Assembly (NCBI GenBank): GCA_902520725.1
Contig: CABYPB010000004.1
Span: forward strand, 1-64,000
DNA: 64,000 nt
Source of the DNA: an uncultured SAR86 cluster bacterium
GTDB taxonomy: Bacteria > Pseudomonadota > Gammaproteobacteria > Magnimaribacterales > D2472
Direction of reading: 5' to 3'
Each line of letters opens with the position of its first letter. The stretch's first letter is position 1. Under the pieces are notes generated by a model. It was given only the letters and a program-made list of their open reading frames with translations. It was not told the origin of the DNA and did no database searches. The position numbers and the translations under genes were made by a program. Below are positions 29,032-36,864 of the stretch, piece by piece.

Positions 29032-32000
29032 TTAAATCTCAATTATATTTTTACCAAAAACATCTTCCAATATAAAAAAATTTTCAAGCGAAGGTTTGAA
29101 TTTATATTGATCACCAATATCTATTATGGCTTCTGATTTGTCAGAAGTAACTCTCACATTTAGTCTACATGATCCGTCTGTCCAAAAATCTTTGTTAAAA
29201 GTATCGAGATATTCTGAAAATTTGTTTAAAGAAATAGCTTTAGAATTTTTTATATCGATTGTTATCTCTTTAATTCTTTTATCTAGCTCAGAATCAACTG
29301 TAAGAATTTCTTTGACTCTCATTCTAAACATTAATCCTCCCAAGTCTTCAGTTCTGTAATCATCAACCTCAATTGTTCCTTTCAAAGACAATATTTTTCC
29401 TTCTTTTAAAATATAATGACAATTTTCTAAAACTTCGCTTGAAACAATACCATCCATTGTTCCAGTTCCATCATTAAAATTAATAAAAGTTAGGGGTTTG
29501 CCCTTTCTATCCTTAATTTGTCTTACGCTATTTATTAAACAAATTAGTGTTGCTGTTTTTGTTTCGTTATTTAACTCGCTTATTTTTTTAGACCTTATTT
29601 TTTTTACTTTATTTTCAATAGCAAGCACAGGATGTCCAGACAAGTAATAACCTAAAGATTTTTTTTCAAATTCAAGTTTTTCTGTAAGTGTGAGTTCAGG
29701 AGTATTTTTATACTTTTCATAAGGATCAAAATCCTCTTCAATTGAAGAAAATAAATCGCCACTTTGCACAGAAGTATTATTACTATTGCTAGCACCATCC
29801 TTAAGCATATCCTCAACAGATTTGATTGCGATTGTTCGCGATGGAGCTAATACATCAAAAGCTCCTGACTGAGATAAAGCTTCAAGAGATTTTTTTCCTC
29901 CTAATTTAATATCAATTTTTTTTGAAAAGCTCCATAAGTCCTTAAAATGTGTTTTATCTCTAACATTACAAACATGCTCTATAAAAGCATCTGCAACACC
30001 TTTAATTGCTCCCAATCCATATTCAATATCTAAATCCTTATTCACATTAAATCTCTTTTCAGAAGTTCTTATATTAGGATTGAGAACATTTATTTTCATT
30101 CGAGAACATTCTTGGATTAACGCATGAATCTTATCTGTGTTTCCTAATTCTGATGACAGTACAGCTGCCATAAAATGCTCTGGATAATATGTTTTTAGAT
30201 AAGCTGTTTGATATGAGATGAGAGCATATGCTGCTGAGTGAGATTTGTTAAAACCATATTCAGCAAACTGATTTATTAAATCAAAAATTTGTTCAGCATT
30301 TTTTGATGTAATATCATTATTCTCACATCCTTTTACAAATATCTCTCTTTGTTCTTCCATTTCTTCTTTCTTCTTTTTACCCATAGCTCTTCTCAAAATA
30401 TCAGCTTGACCCAAAGAGAATCCTGCTAATACTCTTGCAGCTTCCATCACCTGTTCTTGGTAAACAATTACTCCATAAGTTTCTTCAAGAACCTCTTTAA
30501 GTAACTTATGAGGGTAGGTCACAGGACTTCTACCATGCTTCCTATCTACAAACTCATCATGCATACCAGAATTAAGTGGTCCCGGTCTATAGAGAGCTAA
30601 TAAGGCAGTTATTTCCTCAAATTTGGTGGGTTTTAATCTTTTAATAAGATCTCTCATACCCGAAGACTCTAACTGGAATACAGCCATTGTTTTTCCTGAT
30701 GAAAGAAATTTAAAAACTTTTTCATCATCAAGCGGTATGCTATCAAGATCAAGTTTTCCCTTATCTAGATTTTTGTTTATTGACTTAACTGCTCTGTCGA
30801 TAACTGTTAGTGTTCTCAAACCTAAGAAGTCAAACTTTACTAGTCCAATCTTTTCTACATCATCTTTATCATACTGAGTCATAACTGAGCTAGATGATCG
30901 GTCAACATATACAGGACAAAAATCAGATATGCTGCCAGGAGCAATAACAACTCCCCCAGCATGCTTTCCTACGTTTCTTGCAATGCCTTCAAGCTTGTAT
31001 GAAAGATTTACAATTTCTCGAACTTCATCATCATTTTTAATACTTTGTGCAAATAAAGGTTGTTCTTCTTTTGCTCTATCCAAAGTCATACCAGGAGCGA
31101 AAGGAATCATTTTTGAAATTCTATCGCCAAGAGCATAAGGTTTACCTAATGCTCTAGCTACATCTCTTACAACTGCTCTAGCCGCCATTGTTCCAAAAGT
31201 TGCTATTTGTGAAACAGCTCCTTCTCCATATTTTTTACTTACATAATCTATGACTAAGTCCCTTTTTTCCATGCAAAAATCGATATCAAAATCAGGCATT
31301 GAAAGTCTTTCTGGGTTTAAAAACCTTTCAAAAAGAAGTCCATGAACTATTGGGTCTAAAGTCGTTATACCCAAAGAGAATGCTACAAGCGAGCCCGCTC
31401 CAGAACCTCTTCCTGGTCCTACAGGTACATCATTATTTTTTGACCATTCAATAAAATCATAAACTATCAAAAAATAGCTCGAAAAACCCATATTCTTAAT
31501 TTGATTGAGTTCATAGCTTAGTCTTGATTTATATTCCTCTTGTTGATCTTTTTTAAAATTCTTTACGTATGAATGTAATCTTGCATTTGAAAGTTCTTCG
31601 AGATAAGTATCGAAGTTATGTTCTTTTGGAACAGGGTACTCTGGAAGAAAGTACTCTTTTGTATCAAACGAAACATTACATTTTTTTGATATCTCATTTG
31701 TATTTTCTATTAAAGAAATACAATCTTTAAATAAATTTTCCATTTGTTCAGAAGATTTAAAATACTGTTGTTCTGAAAAAATTTTCTCTCTATTAGGATC
31801 ATTTAATGTCTTTGAAGTGTTTATACAAACTTTTGTTTCATGAACTTCATAATCATCTTGATTTGCAAAGAGCACATCATTTGTTGCTACTATAGGAATT
31901 CCTTTTTCAACTGCCAATGGAAGTATATTTTTAAAATACTCAACTTCATCTGGTCTGTTCGTCCTTTGCACTTCCAATACAAAATCATCTTTAAAATATT

Positions 32001-32469
32001 TTGTAAAACTGTCAATAATTCTTGATGCATCAGATATGTTATTTCTTTTAAGGCACTCAAATAAATGACTATCTTTTCCTCCTGAAATAGCAACTATGTC
32101 GTTTTTTAGCTCAATTAATTCATTAAAATTGATTACAGGTGAGGTATATGTAGAATTGTTATGTGCATTAGAAATAACCTTCATTAAATTTTTATGCCCT
32201 TCATTTGTTTTTGCTAGACACAAAAGCTCATGCGAATTCTCATCATTGTCAAAAATTAATTTTATTGAAGCTCCAGATATCGGTTTAATTCCAGCTGCCT
32301 CGCATTTGTTGAAGAATTTTACAAGGCCAAACATATTTGATTTATCTGTCAAAGCAACAGAAGGAATAGAGTGTTTTGAAGCACTCTTAACAATTTGATC
32401 AATAGTTAATAAGCCTTGGCTAATACTATATTCTGAAGAGACCCTTAAATGAGAAAAAATACCACTCAT
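29032..32469 (-). CDS. dnaE: DNA polymerase III alpha subunit
   Basis: The replicative polymerase, 1145 aa. In order: a PHP domain (FSHLRVSSEYSISQGLL at the N-terminus), palm with PDFDIDFCMEKR supplying catalytic Asp residues, fingers, a clamp-binding motif QSGDLF near residue 900, and OB and C-terminal domains. The QSGDLF site matches the QxxDLF-type internal beta-binding motif. Its ATG overlaps the rnhB stop by 4 bases, and the gene ends the lpxD-fabZ-lpxA-lpxB-rnhB-dnaE run as in E. coli. Confidence 0.98.
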   Translation of the reverse strand: MSGIFSHLRVSSEYSISQGLLTIDQIVKSASKHSIPSVALTDKSNMFGLVKFFNKCEAAGIKPISGASIKLIFDNDENSHELLCLAKTNEGHKNLMKVISNAHNNSTYTSPVINFNELIELKNDIVAISGGKDSHLFECLKRNNISDASRIIDSFTKYFKDDFVLEVQRTNRPDEVEYFKNILPLAVEKGIPIVATNDVLFANQDDYEVHETKVCINTSKTLNDPNREKIFSEQQYFKSSEQMENLFKDCISLIENTNEISKKCNVSFDTKEYFLPEYPVPKEHNFDTYLEELSNARLHSYVKNFKKDQQEEYKSRLSYELNQIKNMGFSSYFLIVYDFIEWSKNNDVPVGPGRGSGAGSLVAFSLGITTLDPIVHGLLFERFLNPERLSMPDFDIDFCMEKRDLVIDYVSKKYGEGAVSQIATFGTMAARAVVRDVARALGKPYALGDRISKMIPFAPGMTLDRAKEEQPLFAQSIKNDDEVREIVNLSYKLEGIARNVGKHAGGVVIAPGSISDFCPVYVDRSSSSVMTQYDKDDVEKIGLVKFDFLGLRTLTVIDRAVKSINKNLDKGKLDLDSIPLDDEKVFKFLSSGKTMAVFQLESSGMRDLIKRLKPTKFEEITALLALYRPGPLNSGMHDEFVDRKHGRSPVTYPHKLLKEVLEETYGVIVYQEQVMEAARVLAGFSLGQADILRRAMGKKKKEEMEEQREIFVKGCENNDITSKNAEQIFDLINQFAEYGFNKSHSAAYALISYQTAYLKTYYPEHFMAAVLSSELGNTDKIHALIQECSRMKINVLNPNIRTSEKRFNVNKDLDIEYGLGAIKGVADAFIEHVCNVRDKTHFKDLWSFSKKIDIKLGGKKSLEALSQSGAFDVLAPSRTIAIKSVEDMLKDGASNSNNTSVQSGDLFSSIEEDFDPYEKYKNTPELTLTEKLEFEKKSLGYYLSGHPVLAIENKVKKIRSKKISELNNETKTATLICLINSVRQIKDRKGKPLTFINFNDGTGTMDGIVSSEVLENCHYILKEGKILSLKGTIEVDDYRTEDLGGLMFRMRVKEILTVDSELDKRIKEITIDIKNSKAISLNKFSEYLDTFNKDFWTDGSCRLNVRVTSDKSEAIIDIGDQYKFKPSLENFFILEDVFGKNIIEI

Positions 32470-33026
32470 TTGTAAATGACACCTTTAAAACTTTTTCGAT
32501 GAATTTCACAATAACCATTAATTTTTAGCAGTCTTAAGTGCTCAGCAGTGCCATAACCTTTATTATTTATAAAATCATAATTCGGAAATTTTGAGTTGTA
32601 TTGGATCATTAAATTATCTCTGTAAACTTTAGCTACTATAGAGGCTGCACTAATCTCAGGCTCAGAAGCATCGCCACCAATAATTGTCCTCATAGGGACA
32701 TTTAGATCTGGTTTATGTATACCATCAACTAAAACCAAAGCAGGTTTTATTGGTAAGTTTAGTATAGCTCTTTTCATTGCTAGTAAAGAAGCTTTAAGAA
32801 TATTAATTTTATCTATTTGAATATTGTTAACAATGCCGAAGCCAAAATAAGAATTTTCTAATATTAATTTAGCTAAAGCAGACCTCGTTTTAGGTGATAA
32901 TTTTTTTGAATCTTTTAATCCAGGAATATTTTCTTTTAACACAACTGCTGCAGCAACAACAGGGCCAGCTAAGCAACCTCTTCCAACCTCATCAGTTCCG
33001 GCTATTAAGTTACTTTTTAAATTAAT
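32466..33026 (-). CDS. rnhB: Ribonuclease HII, apparently without a standard start codon
   Basis: RNase HII cuts RNA of RNA:DNA hybrids and single ribonucleotides in DNA. The first ATG/GTG/TTG in frame is a GTG at 32942, but the open frame upstream of it encodes IAGTDEVGRGCLAGPVVAAA, the N-terminal active-site motif, so the gene must start earlier. Between the preceding in-frame TGA and this motif there is no ATG, GTG or TTG. Possible starts are ATT at 33026 (7 bases after GAGAG) or ATT at 33032, both within the lpxB 3' end. From 33026 the product is 186 aa. Other motifs (GLKDSKKLS, ISAASIVAKVYRD, HRKSFKG) are intact. Confidence 0.88.
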   Translation of the reverse strand: MNLKSNLIAGTDEVGRGCLAGPVVAAAVVLKENIPGLKDSKKLSPKTRSALAKLILENSYFGFGIVNNIQIDKINILKASLLAMKRAILNLPIKPALVLVDGIHKPDLNVPMRTIIGGDASEPEISAASIVAKVYRDNLMIQYNSKFPNYDFINNKGYGTAEHLRLLKINGYCEIHRKSFKGVIYK

Positions 33027-34138
33027 GTTAATTCTCTCGCTGCATCCGAATACCCTCTTCCCTTGAGCATCTTTTTTAATGATTCCGCGATGTTCTCAGA
33101 GTTCTCTTTCAGTAACAAAGTTTCTTTAATAGCATTCTTAATATTTTGTTTATTAAAATCATTTTGCAATAATTCAATGAAATAACGATGGCCAAGAAGT
33201 AAATTAGGTAGGCCAATATTATCAACTTTGAGCATACGAGATATTATTGAGTAGTTTATAAAATTTGTTTTATAACAAATAATTGGAGAGCAACCTAGAA
33301 CTGCTGATTCTAATGAGGCTGTTCCAGATGTAACAATGGATAACTCTGAAATAGAGAGAAATTCGCGCATTGAATTTTCTTTAATTATTACAGGCAAGTT
33401 GCTTGCTTGAAATGACTTTACCAAAACTTTCATTAATTTTTTATCAGCGGCAGGTATAAGATATAGATAGTCGTTATTTTCTTGAGAATGCTCTTGAATA
33501 AATTCTTTATATATTGGTAACATATCTTGCAGCTCAGATACTCTACTGCCAGGAAGCACTGAAATATATTTTTTATCTTCTGCAAAGTTATATTTTTTAA
33601 GCACATCAATCCTATCAATTTTATTAAGTGAGTAAAATGGGTGCCCTAAATGAAAACTTTTGTGTCCTTCTTTCTTGTAGAAATTATCTTCAAAGTTAAA
33701 TAAGCATAATGTTAAATCTATGTTTGCTTGTATTGATTTAATTCTATTTTGTCTCCAGCCCCATACTGATGGACTAACAACTTGAATATTTTTACTAACA
33801 TGTTGCTTTTTTAATGCTTTATGAATCCCCATATTAAAATCTGGAGAATCAATTCCAATAAAAAGATCAATTTTTTTATTAATAAAAGTTTCAATTAAAG
33901 AGTTTCTTAAATTTTTAAGCTTTCTATATTTTAATAAAGGTTGGACAAAGCCCATTACATTTATTTCAGAAAAATTAAACTCTGAAATAACGCCCAGTTC
34001 TTCAAGCTTAGGCCCACCCACACCAAAGAGATTAACGTCTGAATTTTTTTTTATTTCCTTTATTAAACCAGCGCCCAACCTATCACCAGAATGCTCACCA
34101 CAAACAACTCCAATATTTAATGGTCTGTTAGTCGGCAC
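33017..34138 (-). CDS. lpxB: Lipid-A-disaccharide synthase
   Basis: LpxB joins UDP-2,3-diacylglucosamine and lipid X into the lipid A disaccharide. The 373-aa protein begins with a GVVCGEHSGDRLGAGL motif (GExSGD). It contains NMGIHKALKK, PSVWGWRQNRIKSI and a C-terminal SGTASLESAVLGCSPIICYK sugar-nucleotide binding region. It starts immediately after lpxA. Its end overlaps the coding frame of rnhB. Confidence 0.95.
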   Translation of the reverse strand: MPTNRPLNIGVVCGEHSGDRLGAGLIKEIKKNSDVNLFGVGGPKLEELGVISEFNFSEINVMGFVQPLLKYRKLKNLRNSLIETFINKKIDLFIGIDSPDFNMGIHKALKKQHVSKNIQVVSPSVWGWRQNRIKSIQANIDLTLCLFNFEDNFYKKEGHKSFHLGHPFYSLNKIDRIDVLKKYNFAEDKKYISVLPGSRVSELQDMLPIYKEFIQEHSQENNDYLYLIPAADKKLMKVLVKSFQASNLPVIIKENSMREFLSISELSIVTSGTASLESAVLGCSPIICYKTNFINYSIISRMLKVDNIGLPNLLLGHRYFIELLQNDFNKQNIKNAIKETLLLKENSENIAESLKKMLKGRGYSDAARELTLI

Positions 34139-34915
34139 TTATCTTAAAATTCCTCTCTTAGAAACTTCTATAGATTTAACGAAGGAATTTAAATAAGGAT
34201 CATCATTTTCGTTTAAATCTTTAATTTTTTTGATAGCTTGATCAATTTTTAATTGCTTTCTATATACCAACTTGTAAGCTTTTTTAATTAAGCTTATGGA
34301 GCTATCTGGTATATTGTTTCTTGTCATACCAACTGTATTAAGCCCTATAACTCTTGCTGGATCTGCAGCAACTTTTACATAAGCTGGGATATCCATATTT
34401 ATGGACGTATTCATCCCAATAAAAGAATAGTCTCCTAACTTACAAAATTGGTGAACGGTCACTAAAGCGCCTATAGTAATATTATTTGAAACACATACGT
34501 GACCTGCAATACCAGCATTATTTGCAAAAACATTATGATTGCCAACAATGCAATCATGAGCAATATGACTATATGCCATAAATAGATTATCGGAACCAAT
34601 CTCTGTAATTCCCTTATCTTGAATAGTGCCCCTGTGGACGGTAACGCCTTCTCTAAATATATTATTATTCCCAATTTCTAGCTTTGTTTTCTCACCTTTA
34701 AATTTTTTATCTGGAGTGTCTTCGCCGATAGTAGAGAATTGATAGAAAATATTATTTGCTCCAATAACAGTAGGTCCCTTTATAACAACATGGCTAAGTA
34801 ATTTAGTGCCTTGTAAAATTTCAACGTCTTCACCGATGATGCAATATGGACCAATTTCTACCGAGTCATCTATTTTTGATGATGGATGAATTATTGATGT
34901 TTCGTGATTTTTCAT
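34139..34915 (-). CDS. lpxA: Acyl-ACP--UDP-N-acetylglucosamine O-acyltransferase
   Basis: First step of lipid A synthesis. The 258-aa trimeric left-handed beta-helix protein has hexapeptide repeats from about residue 5 to 185. The catalytic His lies in FMAYSHIAHDCIVGNHN, with the GHVCVSNNITIGALVTVHQ repeat after it, and a C-terminal helical domain follows. ATGA overlap with fabZ suggests coupled translation. Confidence 0.96.
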   Translation of the reverse strand: MKNHETSIIHPSSKIDDSVEIGPYCIIGEDVEILQGTKLLSHVVIKGPTVIGANNIFYQFSTIGEDTPDKKFKGEKTKLEIGNNNIFREGVTVHRGTIQDKGITEIGSDNLFMAYSHIAHDCIVGNHNVFANNAGIAGHVCVSNNITIGALVTVHQFCKLGDYSFIGMNTSINMDIPAYVKVAADPARVIGLNTVGMTRNNIPDSSISLIKKAYKLVYRKQLKIDQAIKKIKDLNENDDPYLNSFVKSIEVSKRGILR

Positions 34916-35367
34916 TTCGCTTTCCTATCAGCACACAGAATAGTAGCAGTACAAATTAATTCATTATTAAGTTCTGCTTTGCAATCAAACTTCCATATAC
35001 CTCTTTTTTCACTTACAACTTTACAAATTAAATCTATATTATCACCTGGCCTCACTCTCTTTCTAAATCTTACTTTATCTACTCCGGCTAAAACATAAAT
35101 TGATCCCTCTTCAGGAGTTTTATTCATTGAAACAAATCCTAAGATTCCAGATGCCTGACCTAATGCTTCTATGATTATAACTCCAGGGAATATAGGATTA
35201 TTGGGAAAGTGTCCTTTAAGAAAATATTCATCTTCAGAAATAAATTTTGTTGCATGAATCTCTTTGTTTTCTTTTATTGCTATTACTTCGTCAATAAATA
35301 AAAAGGGTTCTCTATGTGGTAGATATTTTTTAATATCTTCTTTTTTGATTTTCAAATTACTTTCCAA
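34912..35367 (-). CDS. fabZ: 3-hydroxyacyl-[acyl-carrier-protein] dehydratase FabZ
   Basis: Dehydrates beta-hydroxyacyl-ACP in fatty acid elongation. The 151-aa hot-dog fold protein shows LPHREPFLFIDEV and GHFPNNPIFPGVIIIEALGQ, which carry the catalytic His and Glu. It lies between lpxD and lpxA, where it competes with LpxA/LpxD for hydroxyacyl-ACP, and overlaps lpxD by 11 bases. Confidence 0.97.
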   Translation of the reverse strand: MESNLKIKKEDIKKYLPHREPFLFIDEVIAIKENKEIHATKFISEDEYFLKGHFPNNPIFPGVIIIEALGQASGILGFVSMNKTPEEGSIYVLAGVDKVRFRKRVRPGDNIDLICKVVSEKRGIWKFDCKAELNNELICTATILCADRKAK

Positions 35368-36292
35368 GCTTTTTTATAAATATTGAAGATTTAGCCCAAT
35401 CTTTATGTTTTTGAGCTGGCATTATTCCAATATAATCACCAGGTTCATCAATATTTTTTGTAATTAAGGTATGAGCTCCGATAGAAACATTGTCACAAAT
35501 CTCTAAATGTCCAAGAACTCCTGAAAGACCCCCCATTTTAAAGTTTTTTCCAATTTTTGTTGAGCCTGCAATAGCACAAGATGCTGCAATTGCAGAATGC
35601 TCTCCAAGAATTACATTATGAGCAATATGAATAAGGTTATCTAGGATTACTCCATTATGAATCTCTGTATCATCAAGCGCTCCTCTATCAATTGTGCAAT
35701 TAGCACCTATTTCAACATTCTTACCAATTTTTAGGCCACCAAGCTGTTCGATTTTTACATAACCTTTTTTCGATGGAGCAAAACCAAAGCCATCAGATCC
35801 TAAAACACAACCTGGGTGAATAAGGCTATTTGATGCAATTAAAACATTTTTTACAATCGAGCAATTTGCATGAATAGTTACATCATCTTCAATAATGCAA
35901 TTTGGACCAATTACAACATTTGGACCAATTACAACATTTTCACCAATAGAAGACTTTTCTGAAATTACTGCAGATTCATGAATAGATGGTGAGAGAGGTT
36001 CTAATTCTTTATTAAAAATCTTTGAAAGAATTGCATATGCCATATATGCATCACCAGATTTAAGATAATTGAATTTTTTGTCTTCTTTAAATTCTTTTGA
36101 AACAATTACAGCGGAAGCTTTACAATCTGAAAGAGAGTCAGCATATTTTTTATTTGTCAGAAAGGTGATAGAACCTTCATCAGCCTTATCTATTGTTGAT
36201 AAATTATCTATGAGGCAATCAGGATTTCCTGAAATCTCAGAATTAGTAGCTTCAGCTAACTCTTTTAAGGTAAAGCCTTTGTGACTTGACAC
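35357..36292 (-). CDS. lpxD: UDP-3-O-(3-hydroxyacyl)glucosamine N-acyltransferase
   Basis: Third acylation step of lipid A synthesis. The 311-aa protein has an N-terminal uridine-binding domain (about 1-95, with DNLSTIDKADEGSITFLTNKKY). A long hexapeptide-repeat beta helix follows, with the catalytic His region LDNLIHIAHNVILGEHSAIA. A near-repeat of NVVIGPN occurs twice in tandem (about residues 119-132). It overlaps the skp stop by one base. Confidence 0.96.
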   Translation of the reverse strand: MSSHKGFTLKELAEATNSEISGNPDCLIDNLSTIDKADEGSITFLTNKKYADSLSDCKASAVIVSKEFKEDKKFNYLKSGDAYMAYAILSKIFNKELEPLSPSIHESAVISEKSSIGENVVIGPNVVIGPNCIIEDDVTIHANCSIVKNVLIASNSLIHPGCVLGSDGFGFAPSKKGYVKIEQLGGLKIGKNVEIGANCTIDRGALDDTEIHNGVILDNLIHIAHNVILGEHSAIAASCAIAGSTKIGKNFKMGGLSGVLGHLEICDNVSIGAHTLITKNIDEPGDYIGIMPAQKHKDWAKSSIFIKKLGK

Positions 36293-36828
36293 TAATCAGT
36301 CTGAGCAGGAGCCCCAGCAGCGGCAACATCTAACATAGATGTAACATCGTCTGTAAGATCTAATGAAGAATCACTAAATAGCAAAGTTTCATTTTTAGCC
36401 AATAAAACTTTTATTTGTTTTGCTGCGATAAGTTCGCTGATAATCTTTTGCATTGCTGGTCCACTCTGCGCAAATACTGCTTGAGCAGTTTCTTCTTGAG
36501 CTTGTTGGATTTTCCCTGCTAAGAACTCAAGATCTTTTCCTTTATCTTGAATATCCTTTTGCATTTGAGCAATTTCTTCTTGAGATAATGTTTCAAGTTC
36601 CTTTTGAAGTTTTTCAGCAATTGCTTGTCTGTCTGCTTGAAGTGACTTAGCTTCTTCTAGATTGGATGAATAATCAGGATCTTCCTCTAATGCTTTAAAA
36701 GCATCTGCAGCGCCTTGAGTAGACAACACAGCTGTTCTCATATCAATAACTGCAACACCTTCCATTGCAAATAATGGTGATGCTATAAACAAAAATGCTA
36801 GTAAATAAAGTTTATATATATTTTTCAT
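36292..36828 (-). CDS. skp: Periplasmic chaperone Skp/OmpH family
   Basis: Skp holds unfolded outer-membrane proteins in the periplasm on their way to BamA. The 178-aa protein has a signal peptide (about residues 1-21, cleavage after SPLFA). A short beta strand GVAVIDMRTAVLSTQ follows, then a long, highly charged Gln/Glu/Lys-rich coiled coil (about 50-130). The C-terminus is Ala/Gly-rich. Sequence identity in this family is low; the call rests on this layout and on position between bamA and lpxD. Confidence 0.85.
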   Translation of the reverse strand: MKNIYKLYLLAFLFIASPLFAMEGVAVIDMRTAVLSTQGAADAFKALEEDPDYSSNLEEAKSLQADRQAIAEKLQKELETLSQEEIAQMQKDIQDKGKDLEFLAGKIQQAQEETAQAVFAQSGPAMQKIISELIAAKQIKVLLAKNETLLFSDSSLDLTDDVTSMLDVAAAGAPAQTD

Positions 36829-36864
36829 GTTTACCCCTTAATGGATTTGACCATTTTATATTAA

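Noticed and set aside
35880-35945. Short tandem DNA repeat in lpxD
   Set aside because: It reflects two neighbouring hexapeptide repeats (NVVIGPN) of the beta-helix fold, not an independent repeat element.
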